This document shows, piece by piece, positions 54,248-62,446 of a stretch of 64,000 nt of DNA. Made by a program: the position numbers and the translations under genes. The DNA comes from an uncultured Pelagibacteraceae bacterium. GTDB taxonomy: Bacteria > Pseudomonadota > Alphaproteobacteria > Pelagibacterales > Pelagibacteraceae. The stretch lies in assembly GCA_902541285.1 (NCBI GenBank), contig CACBQD010000003.1, positions 17,455 through 81,454 on the forward strand. The letters run 5' to 3'. Numbering within the stretch: position 1 is the first letter of the stretch; every line of letters starts with the position of its first letter. The notes beneath the pieces were generated by a model. The model did no database searches. It was given only the letters and a program-made list of their open reading frames with translations, and was not told the DNA's origin.

Positions 54248-55954
54248 ATGAACTTGAAACAAATTAATAATCTAACTGAATTGTTTTTTGTTCAATTTAA
54301 TCAACAAACTAACAAAGACAAAATATTATTGTCAACTTTAGGTGATAAAAGAAAAAATTATTCGTGGCAAGAAACATATGATTTTATTAGTTTAGTTTCT
54401 AATGAATTAAGAAAAGTAATATCAAAAGGTGATAGGTGTTTATTAATTTCTGAAAATAGACCTGAATGGTTTATTACAGACTTATCTATAATGTTATCAG
54501 ATGGGATAACTGTTCCAGCTTACACAACTTATGCAGAAAATGACTACAATTACATTCTTAATGATTGCACTCCAAGTGTAATTTTTGTTTCAAATAACGA
54601 ACAATTTAATAAATTGAAAAATATTATTAAGGATAAAAAATTCATAAAAAAAATTTTTTCTTTTGAAAAATTAACAAATATAGAAATTGAATATATTAAT
54701 TTAAAAGATTTAATTCAAAATAATAAAAAAAATATACCAATTCATAAATCATTGGCCTCAAGAAAAGATCCGTCTTGCATAATTTATACATCAGGTACTC
54801 AAGGAAATCCTAAAGGAGTAATTTTAAGTCATGGAGGCATCTTAAATAATTGTGAGGGCGCAATAGATATTTTAAAACCGTTATTGTCTAAAGAACAGCC
54901 CAGGTTCCTTACATGGCTTCCACTATCACATTCTTACGAGCACACTGTTCAATTTGTACAAATTACTGTAGCAGCTAGAATTTTTTACGCAGAGAGCATC
55001 GATAAATTGGTTAAAAATATGGGTGATTGTTCACCAGAGATTATGACAGCTGTACCAAGATTTTATCAAAATCTTTATCAAAAAATTAATGCAAGTTTTA
55101 AAAAAGCTACAGGATTAAAAAAAAACTTAATATTTAAAATGTTAGAATTAGGTCTAAAAAAAATAAAAAAAGAAAATTTAACTATTTTTGAAAAAATACA
55201 AGATAGAATCTTAGAGAAATTAGTAAGAAAAAAAATAAAATCACAATTTGGTGGATCACTTAAAACATTTGTTTCTGGAGGAGGTGCATTAGATAAAGAA
55301 GTTGGATATTTTCTTAATGCTATTGGTTTACCAACATTACAAGGTTATGGCTTAACAGAAACTTCTCCGGTGGTAAGCTGTAATCCAATTGATGACATAA
55401 GAATAGATACGGTCGGTCCACCATTTAGTGGAAATGAGGTAAAAATAGCTAAAGATGGTGAGATACTAGTCAAAGGTGAAAATGTAATGTTGGGTTATTG
55501 GAATAATCAAAAAGAAACCGAAAAAGTTTTAATAAATGGCTGGCTTCACACGGGAGATATTGGAGTATTTGAAAATAATTTTTTAAAGATTACTGATAGG
55601 AAAAAGGATATTCTTATCACTCCTGGAGGAGATAATATTTCTCCGTTAAAAATTGAAAATGAATTAGTAAATTTAGAATTTATTGATCAAGCAGTAGTGT
55701 ATGGTGATAATAGACCATATTTAGTAGCCTTATTAGTTTTAAATGATGAATATACTAATATTACAAACGAAGAAATTCAAATTGCAATAAATAATTTAAA
55801 TAAAAATCTTTCAAAAATAGAAAATATAAAAAAGTTTTTTCTAATAAAAGAAAAATTTTCAATTGAAAATGGAATGTTAACACCAACATTAAAGTTAAAA
55901 AGATATAAAATTATAAAAAAATATAAAAATAATTTTGAAAATCTTTATAATTAA
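54248..55954 (+). CDS. Long-chain fatty acid-CoA ligase (AMP-forming, FAA1 type)
   Basis: Activates fatty acids with ATP and CoA at the membrane. ATG 54248 (NLKQINNLTELFFVQF) is chosen; the frame runs upstream into the tRNA and that part is rejected. Length 568. Adenylation motifs: IIYTSGTQGNPKGVILSHGG (P-loop), LQGYGLTETSPVVS (A5), WLHTGDIG and ITDRKKDILITPGGDNISP (hinge). The catalytic C-terminal Lys is in LTPTLKLKRYKI. It lies 8 nt after tRNA-Leu, so it may be processed from a shared transcript. Confidence 0.92.
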   Translation: MNLKQINNLTELFFVQFNQQTNKDKILLSTLGDKRKNYSWQETYDFISLVSNELRKVISKGDRCLLISENRPEWFITDLSIMLSDGITVPAYTTYAENDYNYILNDCTPSVIFVSNNEQFNKLKNIIKDKKFIKKIFSFEKLTNIEIEYINLKDLIQNNKKNIPIHKSLASRKDPSCIIYTSGTQGNPKGVILSHGGILNNCEGAIDILKPLLSKEQPRFLTWLPLSHSYEHTVQFVQITVAARIFYAESIDKLVKNMGDCSPEIMTAVPRFYQNLYQKINASFKKATGLKKNLIFKMLELGLKKIKKENLTIFEKIQDRILEKLVRKKIKSQFGGSLKTFVSGGGALDKEVGYFLNAIGLPTLQGYGLTETSPVVSCNPIDDIRIDTVGPPFSGNEVKIAKDGEILVKGENVMLGYWNNQKETEKVLINGWLHTGDIGVFENNFLKITDRKKDILITPGGDNISPLKIENELVNLEFIDQAVVYGDNRPYLVALLVLNDEYTNITNEEIQIAINNLNKNLSKIENIKKFFLIKEKFSIENGMLTPTLKLKRYKIIKKYKNNFENLYN

Positions 55955-56059
55955 TTGAAAAAATTTGTTTAATAATCGCTATTTTACTTAACTTTTTTTA
56001 ATTATTAATTTTATTATTTTTTAAAAAAAAAAATTAAAAAAATACAAAAAATAATATAA

Positions 56060-56088
56060 TTGACATAACTATTCAAAAAAATTACAAA
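56060..56088 (+). promoter_or_regulatory. Promoter of the lysine-rich mini-gene
   Basis: A perfect TTGACA (56060-56065) is followed after 17 nt by TACAAA (56083-56088). The predicted start is near 56095, so the mRNA would begin just before the hairpin at 56100-56118. The surrounding ~150 bp are almost pure A/T. Confidence 0.6.
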
Positions 56089-56099
56089 AAGATAATTAA

Positions 56100-56118
56100 A
56101 CGAATCAAAAAGATTCGT
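56100..56118 (+). promoter_or_regulatory. 5' hairpin in the leader of the lysine-rich mini-gene
   Basis: ACGAATC (56100-56106) and GATTCGT (56112-56118) form a perfect 7-bp stem with loop aaaaa. It would sit at or near the 5' end of the predicted transcript, 11 nt before the ribosome binding site GGGAG (56129-56133). 5' terminal hairpins like this commonly stabilise short mRNAs; a regulatory role is also possible. Confidence 0.55.
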
Positions 56119-56139
56119 AATTAAAAAAGGGAGCTAAAG

Positions 56140-56223
56140 ATGGCTAAAAGAAGAAAAAAAGCTGCTAAAAAGAAAACTAAGAAAAAAGCTAAGAAAAAAG
56201 CTAAAAAGAAAAGAAGAAAATAG
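56140..56223 (+). CDS. Lysine/arginine/alanine-rich histone-like mini-protein (27 aa)
   Basis: ATG 56140 to TAG 56221-56223 encodes 27 residues: only Met, Ala, Lys, Arg and one Thr, built on repeated KKKAKKK units. A strong Shine-Dalgarno GGGAG lies 6 nt before the start, a perfect -35 and a 5' hairpin lie upstream, and a hairpin terminator follows at once. This makes a compact transcription unit of about 190 nt that looks highly expressed. The composition resembles histone H1 C-terminal tails, so nucleic-acid binding is the obvious hypothesis; ribosome or RNA binding is an alternative. No family is assigned. Confidence 0.75.
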   Translation: MAKRRKKAAKKKTKKKAKKKAKKKRRK

Positions 56224-56242
56224 TTTAGTATTCTTTTTAACA

Positions 56243-56281
56243 AACGCTTCTCATGGCGCTTGCGTGGGGAGCGTTTTTTTT
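56243..56281. terminator. Terminator between the lysine-rich mini-gene and carD
   Basis: AACGCTTCTC (56243-56252) pairs with GGGGAGCGTT (56266-56275), with two G-T pairs near the loop, followed by a run of T to 56281. It terminates the rightward mini-gene. The carD stop lies at its right edge, so carD transcripts enter the same hairpin from the other side, but without a comparable T run in that direction. Confidence 0.85.
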
Positions 56282-57143
56282 ATTTAGCTGCCTCTTCCGA
56301 TATTACTTCCTCTGCAGGTTTACTATCTATTTTTTGAACTTGTTTTTCTAAGTTTCTTTTTAAAGCTTTATCAAGTTTCTTTTGGGTATCTTCCAAGTTC
56401 ATATTTAAAACTATTTGAAACTCTGTGAGTATTCTATCATAAGCTTTTTCAAAAAGTTGTCTTTCACTATAAGATTGATCAACCATTAAATCATCACCTT
56501 TATTTAAGTCCCTTACAACTTCAGCCAATTCATAAATCTTCCCTGAGGAAATTTTTGCTTCGTATTCTTGTGCTCTTCTGCTCCACATACTTCTTTTAAT
56601 TTTTGGCTTACTTTTTAATATACTGATGCATTTGTTTACCTGATTAATAGTAGCCAATGGTCTTAAGTGAGATTGTTTATTAACTGGCACCATGCCGCTT
56701 GCTTTATCTTTTTCAAATTTTAAAATGTAAGTCTCTATATCAATTCCTCCAATATTCATCTTCTTAAATTCGGTTATTTGACCAACTCCATGTTTTGGAT
56801 AAACAACGAAGTCTTTTACTTTATATTCTTTCTTCTCTGTATCCTGTTTTTTTACTTTTTTTATTTCAGGTTTTTGCTCATTATTTTTTGAAATTCTTAG
56901 TAAATTTTCGTTGGGTTCTGCAATATTTTTTTTATCAATTTTTAATTGTTTAGATTTAATTGGACTATTTGTCTTTTTTTGATTTTTAACTTTGTTTATC
57001 TTTTTTACTATTTTTGTTTTTTTTGTTTTAGATAATGTTTTTGGCTTTTTATTTTTAATTAAAGATTTAACATTTTTTTTCTTACTTACTTTCTTAGTTT
57101 TAAATGTTTTCTTCAAAGTATTTATCAAACTTATTTTCTTCAT
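56280..57143 (-). CDS. carD: CarD-family transcription regulator with a lysine-rich N-terminal tail
   Basis: CarD/CdnL proteins bind the RNA polymerase beta subunit and stabilise open promoter complexes. The CarD domain begins near residue 107 ([20 protein letters not shown]) and continues through [16 protein letters not shown] and [19 protein letters not shown]. That part, about 180 residues, matches normal CdnL length. The first ~105 residues are an extra, low-complexity tail; about 30 of the first 72 residues are Lys. The ATG start overlaps fdxA by 44 nt, and no later Met occurs before the CarD domain, so the tail appears to be translated. The order fdxA-carD is typical of alphaproteobacteria. 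Confidence 0.92.
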   Translation of the reverse strand: MKKISLINTLKKTFKTKKVSKKKNVKSLIKNKKPKTLSKTKKTKIVKKINKVKNQKKTNSPIKSKQLKIDKKNIAEPNENLLRISKNNEQKPEIKKVKKQDTEKKEYKVKDFVVYPKHGVGQITEFKKMNIGGIDIETYILKFEKDKASGMVPVNKQSHLRPLATINQVNKCISILKSKPKIKRSMWSRRAQEYEAKISSGKIYELAEVVRDLNKGDDLMVDQSYSERQLFEKAYDRILTEFQIVLNMNLEDTQKKLDKALKRNLEKQVQKIDSKPAEEVISEEAAK

Positions 57144-57426
57144 TTTTATATTTTTCGTGATCCGGCATTGGATCTTTTACTTCAGAAATATTTGGCCATA
57201 TCTCTGAATACTTTTTATTAACTTCTAGCCATTTCTCGCTTCCTGCAACAGTGTCTGAAACTATAGCATCTATTGGACACTCAGGTTCACAAACGCCACA
57301 ATCTATACACTCATCAGGTTTAATTACAAGCATATTTTTACCTTCGTAAAAACAATCAACAGGACACACATCTACGCATGTTGTATGTTTACACTTAATA
57401 CATTTGTCATTGACCAAATATGTCAT
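57100..57426 (-). CDS. fdxA: Ferredoxin FdxA (7Fe type)
   Basis: A 108-residue bacterial ferredoxin. The N-terminal cluster region is [27 protein letters not shown], and the second is [17 protein letters not shown]. Cysteine spacing fits one [3Fe-4S] and one [4Fe-4S] cluster. The C-terminal extension of ~50 residues is typical of FdxA. It overlaps terB by 4 nt upstream and carD by 44 nt downstream. Its redox partner is not evident here. Confidence 0.95.
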   Translation of the reverse strand: MTYLVNDKCIKCKHTTCVDVCPVDCFYEGKNMLVIKPDECIDCGVCEPECPIDAIVSDTVAGSEKWLEVNKKYSEIWPNISEVKDPMPDHEKYKNEENKFDKYFEENI

Positions 57427-57848
57427 TGTTTTAATTTAATTTTTTCTTTTATATCTCCTACTATTTTTGGATCAAGATACAATAAGCCTGACAATCGCCT
57501 CATAAGATTGGTTTCATAAATATCCGCATTTTCGTCCGAATAAATAATATTCCACAATGCTTCTATAACTATCTTTTTTTCATCAATATTTTTATTTTTT
57601 ACTTCTTTAGTAAATTCTAAAATTTGATTTGAGTCTTGTTCTTTTACTTCTGCATCTTTTATAATCTCATCTAAATTATTTTCATCAGCACCCATTTCAA
57701 TTAATGCTTTTTTAATTATATCTTTCTCTTTTTCAGTAAAAACTTGATCTATTTTAGCTGAGTGGATAAGAAGAGCGGCAACACTAGTTAAAGATAAATG
57801 TTTCTTATCGTTTGTATTTTCTTTTTCTTTTTTAAATAAGCTAAACAT
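57423..57848 (-). CDS. TerB-family protein
   Basis: A 141-residue helical protein with a TerB/DjlA-N-like core: [30 protein letters not shown] contains the acidic helix typical of the family, repeated as [31 protein letters not shown]. TerB domains bind metal ions through such acidic residues; most chromosomal members have no proven link to tellurite resistance. It overlaps the helicase 3' portion by one nucleotide and fdxA by 4 nt. Function here is unknown. Confidence 0.85.
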   Translation of the reverse strand: MFSLFKKEKENTNDKKHLSLTSVAALLIHSAKIDQVFTEKEKDIIKKALIEMGADENNLDEIIKDAEVKEQDSNQILEFTKEVKNKNIDEKKIVIEALWNIIYSDENADIYETNLMRRLSGLLYLDPKIVGDIKEKIKLKQ

Positions 57849-58375
57849 TATTTCAAGTTTAATTCGTTTAATACACTAAAAGGATTATTAGAATAGTCCT
57901 TTTTGTCATGTTTTTTAAAAATTTTCTTTTTTAATGGAATATATTTAATATAGAACTCATTTTCTTTCTCATAAATTTTATAATTCATTTTTTTTAGAAG
58001 TTTCCTAAAATTTTCTTTTGAACAACCTAATAAATTTAACATCTCAGGTATAACTTTTACCTCTTTTTTTTCATCTTTTTCAGAATTAAATATCAATAAG
58101 AATAATCTTTCAAGTATATCTATTCTTACGTATACATCATCAAATTTTTCAAAGCCACAAAGTAACATAAAGTCTTTATTTGCAGATTTCATATTATTCA
58201 AAAAGTTTAATCCAAAAGTTGGTGGTGATAAATTTAAATATTCATTATTATAATTTTTCCATAATAACATTCTTAAAGACACAGAATTTGGTTTGAATAA
58301 CTTATATAGAAATATATGGTATCTACCAAACTTAACTCCCAGTTTTCTTAATTTTTTCCTATCATCTTGATTGAT
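57848..58375 (-). CDS. C-terminal part of the SUV3-like helicase, in the -1 frame
   Basis: This frame is open from the slippery site at 58375 to TAA at 57848, 175 residues. Its first residues INQDDRKKLRKLGVKFGRY, followed by HIFLYKLFKPNSVSLRMLLW, match the expected continuation of alphaproteobacterial SUV3-like helicases (LR-LGVRFG and a LLKP-like segment), and the rest (DILERLFLLI, IPEMLNLLGCSKENFRKLL) matches their C-terminal domain. A separate start at ATG 58282 is conceivable (144 residues), but it lies inside conserved sequence. The simplest reading is that this is the 3' part of the preceding gene, joined by -1 frameshifting or split by a one-base deletion. Confidence 0.8.
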   Translation of the reverse strand: MNQDDRKKLRKLGVKFGRYHIFLYKLFKPNSVSLRMLLWKNYNNEYLNLSPPTFGLNFLNNMKSANKDFMLLCGFEKFDDVYVRIDILERLFLLIFNSEKDEKKEVKVIPEMLNLLGCSKENFRKLLKKMNYKIYEKENEFYIKYIPLKKKIFKKHDKKDYSNNPFSVLNELNLK

Positions 58376-60327
58376 TTTTTTAAGTACTCGGAGATATTTG
58401 ATCTTTTTATGACACCGTTATTTTCGTAAAGTCTGTAAGCTAAAGCTCTAAGTTCAGGGTTTTCCTCCTTAATATTTTTTAACTCAATTAAGCTATTTAG
58501 TTCAGTTTCAATTTTTTTTAAAATCCATTGATTTAGATAATCATTTAAATTATTTCTTTCGTTATTCTCTATCATATCATCAATTATTAAATCTATTTTT
58601 GGATTAAGGTAATCAGATCCAGGTATTAGTTTCGCTATAGGATCACTTCTCCAATAAATTTTAAAATCATCTTTTAACTCTATAAGTCCAGTATCTATTA
58701 TTTGTTGTATTCTATTAATTATTTCTGGACCTACATTCTGCCTAGCAGCTTTTTTTAATGATTTAATATCAGCATCTAAGGCATCTACTTTTAAATCTAA
58801 TTGCAATTTTAAACCTTTTAAAATTCCAATATATTGTCCATTAATTAATACTTTTTCTTTTTCAATAATCTCGGTTTTTAATTCGATATCTTGCTTCAAG
58901 CCTTTTGCTAAAACACTGGCTCTTTTATCTATAAATGTTTTTATTAATTCGTCGTGAAGTCTATCAGATAATTTATCTTCTAAGTTTTTAGTTCTTTCAA
59001 TCCAATAATCCTGGTTCTCAACCCAATTAGATTTGTTCGAAACATATGACCAAGTTCTAACATTAGATATTCTATTTGAAATCGAATCTACATTTCCTTC
59101 TAGTTTATCAAGCATAGAAAGCTGTTTTTTCATATAATAATTTGGTACTTTTTTCTCTTCACTTATTAAAAAATTAAATACCTTGCCAACAACTTCTAAA
59201 TGATGACCATAAGTTTTCTTGACAAAATCAGGTATTTGACAGCATTCCCAAAGAATTTTTAAAATGTTTGAATTATTTTCTATCGAACTATTATTTTCTT
59301 TTAAAAAATATTTTAAAACCTTTTCATCTTCACATTCTCCAACTCTCCTTAACCAATCTTTATCTGGTTTTTCCTCTAATGATTTTAGTAGATTTTCTTT
59401 GTTATTGAATTTTAAGTTGGAATTTCTCCAAAATATATTTTGTATTTCTGGAAAATTATGATTTTCTAAAAATTCAATCTCTTCTGGGTTAATTTCACCG
59501 CAATCTCCTGTAATACCAAAACTCCCATCATTTAAATATCGACCTGCTCTTCCTGAAATTTGTCCAATTTCTGATATTTTAAGTCTTCTTATTTTTTTTC
59601 CATCGAATTTTTTCAGGTTTGAGAAGTAAACATGATCTAAATCCATATTTATTCCCATTCCAATAGCATCAGTAGCAACTAGATAATCGACGTCTCCCGA
59701 TTGATATAAATTTACTTGAGCATTTCTAGTTTTAGGACTGAGAGATCCCATCACAATTGCGACACCACCTTTTTGTCTTCTTAATAATTCTGCAATCGCA
59801 TAAACTTCTTCTGTTGAAAAAGCAATTATTGCACTTTTTCGTTGAATTCTTGAAATTTTTTTATGCCCTCCAAATGAAAGCTTTGATAATCTTTGTTTAT
59901 TTATAAATTCAACATCTTCATCAAGTTTTTGAATAATATTTTTGATAGTATTCGAACCCATTAACATAGTTAATTTTTCACCTCTAAGATTTAATAATCT
60001 ATCTGTAAAAATATGACCTCGCTCATGATCAGTGCACATTTGAATTTCATCAATACCAACGAAATCTAAAACCTTATCAACAGGCATTGACTCTACAGTA
60101 CATAAAAAATACTTAGCATTAAGTGGTATAATTTTTTCTTCCCCTGTAATAAGAGCTACCTTGGAAGCATCTACTTTTTGTATTATTTTGTCGTAAACTT
60201 CTCTCGCTAGAAGTCTTAGGGGAAATCCTATCATTCCAGTGTCAAAAGAAAGCATTGTCTCTATTGCTAAAAAGGTCTTACCAGTATTTGTAGGGCCAAG
60301 AACTGCAGTTATCTTATTTTTTGACAT
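58348..60327 (-). CDS. SUV3-like DEAD/DEAH-box RNA helicase, zero-frame part
   Basis: A 659-residue helicase. Walker A is VLGPTNTGKTFLA (residues 9-21), the DExH-like box is VGIDEIQM, and motif VI is GQISGRAGRY (about residue 255-264). TDAIGMGINMDLDHVYFSNLKKFDG is typical of SUV3 relatives, which act in RNA decay. Homologous alphaproteobacterial proteins continue well beyond this point. The frame ends ...KKSIKMIGKN nine codons after the run A AAA AAA, whereas the -1 frame from that run continues with conserved sequence (see 57848-58375). Fusion would give 826 residues. Confidence 0.88.
   Translation of the reverse strand: MSKNKITAVLGPTNTGKTFLAIETMLSFDTGMIGFPLRLLAREVYDKIIQKVDASKVALITGEEKIIPLNAKYFLCTVESMPVDKVLDFVGIDEIQMCTDHERGHIFTDRLLNLRGEKLTMLMGSNTIKNIIQKLDEDVEFINKQRLSKLSFGGHKKISRIQRKSAIIAFSTEEVYAIAELLRRQKGGVAIVMGSLSPKTRNAQVNLYQSGDVDYLVATDAIGMGINMDLDHVYFSNLKKFDGKKIRRLKISEIGQISGRAGRYLNDGSFGITGDCGEINPEEIEFLENHNFPEIQNIFWRNSNLKFNNKENLLKSLEEKPDKDWLRRVGECEDEKVLKYFLKENNSSIENNSNILKILWECCQIPDFVKKTYGHHLEVVGKVFNFLISEEKKVPNYYMKKQLSMLDKLEGNVDSISNRISNVRTWSYVSNKSNWVENQDYWIERTKNLEDKLSDRLHDELIKTFIDKRASVLAKGLKQDIELKTEIIEKEKVLINGQYIGILKGLKLQLDLKVDALDADIKSLKKAARQNVGPEIINRIQQIIDTGLIELKDDFKIYWRSDPIAKLIPGSDYLNPKIDLIIDDMIENNERNNLNDYLNQWILKKIETELNSLIELKNIKEENPELRALAYRLYENNGVIKRSNISEYLKKSIKMIGKN
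58375..58381 (-). other. Slippery heptamer A AAA AAA at the helicase frame junction
   Basis: On the minus strand, seven A residues are read as TTA AAA AAA. This is the canonical X XXY YYZ layout (X=Y=Z=A), like the A AAA AAG site of E. coli dnaX. A -1 slip here leads directly to ATC AAT CAA GAT and the conserved C-terminal frame. The zero frame stops nine codons on, at 58348-58350. No clear downstream pseudoknot or upstream Shine-Dalgarno stimulator is visible. RNA polymerase slippage, or a one-base loss from an A8 run, would also explain it. Confidence 0.65.
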
Positions 60328-60490
60328 ATCAACTTTTAGTATGATCTTTTTTTTGGCCTACTATATTTTGTTACTCAAAAAGAACAAAAATAGACTAAAA
60401 CTAGTCCGAATCAGATAGGAAAAAGTTCTCATTTTCAATTTTTATGATCTAAGGTTAGCATAATTTTTACAATATAAATATAAATTTTTA

Positions 60491-62446
60491 ATGGCAAAAA
60501 AACTTTGGGAACCTTCAAAAGCACTTATAAAAAATTCGAATTTATTTAAATATGAGAAATTTGTTTCAAAGAATTATAAATACAATTTTTCTGGAAATTA
60601 TAAAAAGTTACTAAATTGGAGTATAAAAAAACCAAAAGATTTTTGGAATTCAATCTGGGAATATTTTGAAGTTGTAGGTGTAAAAACTAATAAATTCAAA
60701 CTAACAAAGAATCTTATTAACAGTAAGTTTTTTGTTAATTCAAAATTAAATTTTGCAGAAAATCTTTTAGCTAAAAATTCCAATCAAAAAGCCATCACAT
60801 TTGTTAGTGAAAATGGTTACAGAGAACAAAAATCCTGGAAAGAGCTTAATATTGATGTAAAAAAAATAATTACATTTTACAAAAAAATAAATATTTCTGA
60901 AAAGGACAGAATAGCAGCATATACTCCAAATCAGATAGAAACAGTTGAGTGTTTTTTAGGTGCTAGCGCTATAGGATCAATCTGGAGCTCGTGCTCACCT
61001 GATTTTGGTGTACCTGGTGTTATCGAACGTTTTTCCCAAATTAAACCTAAATTACTAGTTATTACTGACAAATATTATTATAACGGCAAGGAAATAAATA
61101 TTATTGAGAGATTGCCTAAAATATTAAAAAAAATAAAAAGTATAAAATCAGTATTAATTTTAAATTACCCCGGAAAAAAATTAAGAAAATTTAATAAAAT
61201 TAAAAATATAAAAATTTATAATTTCACTGAGATTAAAAAACTTCAAATAGGCAGAAATAAATTAAAAAAATATGATTTTGATCACGAATTAGCAATTTTA
61301 TACTCAAGCGGCACTACAGGTAAACCAAAATGTATTTGCCATAGATCTGGTGGTGTTTTATTGCAACATTTGAAAGAGCATCAATTACATTGCAATATAA
61401 AACCAAATGATAATGTATTTTACTTTACAACTTGTGGATGGATGATGTGGAATTGGCTTGTTACAGCCCTAGCATCTAAAGCATCAATATTGCTATTTGA
61501 TGGTTTTCCTATGTATAAATCTCCAGAGTTATTGTTAAAAATTGCAAACAAGGAGAAAGTTACTCTATTTGGTATAAGTGCGAAATATATTGATCAACTT
61601 ATTAAACAGAATGTTAATGTAAAAGAAAAAATAAAACTCAAGTTTTTAAAAACAATTTGTTCTACAGGATCTCCACTTTCTAAAGATGGTTTTGAATTTG
61701 TTTACAGAAATATAAAAAAAAATGTTCATTTAGCATCTATTTCTGGAGGAACAGATATTGTCTCCTGTTTTGTAAATGGAAACATTTATACATCTGTAAA
61801 CATTGGCGAAATACAAAACAATGGTCTTGGCATGGATACAGCAGTGTTTTCTGAAAAAGGCAAATCAATTTTAAATAAAAAAGGAGAATTAGTTTGCAGA
61901 AACCCTTTTCCATCAATGCCTTTAAAATTTTGGAATGATCCTGGAAAAGTTAAATATAAAAAAGCTTATTTTTCAAAATTTAAAAATATTTGGCATCATG
62001 GAGATTATGCCGAGAGAAAAAATAACGGGTCTTATATTATTTATGGAAGATCTGATGCAACATTAAACCCAGGCGGTGTTAGACTTGGCACAGCTGAAAT
62101 TTATTCTGTTGTAGAAAAATTTAAAGAAGTAAAAGAGTCTATCGTAGTAGGTCAATCTTGGGATAATGATGTAAGAATAATACTTTTTGTAATATTATCA
62201 AAAAATAATAGATTAGATGAAAAATTAATTTCTAAATTAAAAACAACAATTAGATATGAGGCTTCTCCGAGACATGTACCTGCTAAAATAATTGCAGTAA
62301 ATGATATTCCCAGAACTAAGAATGGTAAAATTGTAGAGGTAGCTGTTAAAAATATAATAGACGGCAACAAAATAAATAATATTGAAGCATTATCCAATCC
62401 ATCTGCTTTAAATGAATATAAAAATCTTATTGAATTAAAATCGTAA
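60491..62446 (+). CDS. Acetoacetyl-CoA synthetase
   Basis: AMP-forming ligase converting acetoacetate to acetoacetyl-CoA, 651 residues. The N-terminal start AKKLWEPSKALIKNSNLFKYEKFV and the DFWNSIWEYFEVVG segment are typical of acetoacetate-CoA ligases. Adenylation motifs: AILYSSGTTGKPKCICH (P-loop), HHGDYAERKNNGSYIIYGRSDATLNPGGVRLGTAEIY and the C-terminal catalytic Lys in RTKNGKIVEVAVKNII. It could salvage ketone bodies or polyhydroxybutyrate-derived acetoacetate. It is coupled to the aminotransferase gene by TAATG and diverges from the helicase across 163 bp. Confidence 0.93.
   Translation: MAKKLWEPSKALIKNSNLFKYEKFVSKNYKYNFSGNYKKLLNWSIKKPKDFWNSIWEYFEVVGVKTNKFKLTKNLINSKFFVNSKLNFAENLLAKNSNQKAITFVSENGYREQKSWKELNIDVKKIITFYKKINISEKDRIAAYTPNQIETVECFLGASAIGSIWSSCSPDFGVPGVIERFSQIKPKLLVITDKYYYNGKEINIIERLPKILKKIKSIKSVLILNYPGKKLRKFNKIKNIKIYNFTEIKKLQIGRNKLKKYDFDHELAILYSSGTTGKPKCICHRSGGVLLQHLKEHQLHCNIKPNDNVFYFTTCGWMMWNWLVTALASKASILLFDGFPMYKSPELLLKIANKEKVTLFGISAKYIDQLIKQNVNVKEKIKLKFLKTICSTGSPLSKDGFEFVYRNIKKNVHLASISGGTDIVSCFVNGNIYTSVNIGEIQNNGLGMDTAVFSEKGKSILNKKGELVCRNPFPSMPLKFWNDPGKVKYKKAYFSKFKNIWHHGDYAERKNNGSYIIYGRSDATLNPGGVRLGTAEIYSVVEKFKEVKESIVVGQSWDNDVRIILFVILSKNNRLDEKLISKLKTTIRYEASPRHVPAKIIAVNDIPRTKNGKIVEVAVKNIIDGNKINNIEALSNPSALNEYKNLIELKS

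Noticed and set aside
60394..60407. GACTA-aaac-TAGTC hairpin between the helicase and acetoacetyl-CoA synthetase genes
   Set aside because: The stem is only 5 bp without a T run; no support for a regulatory role. Nothing else was recognised in this 163-bp gap.
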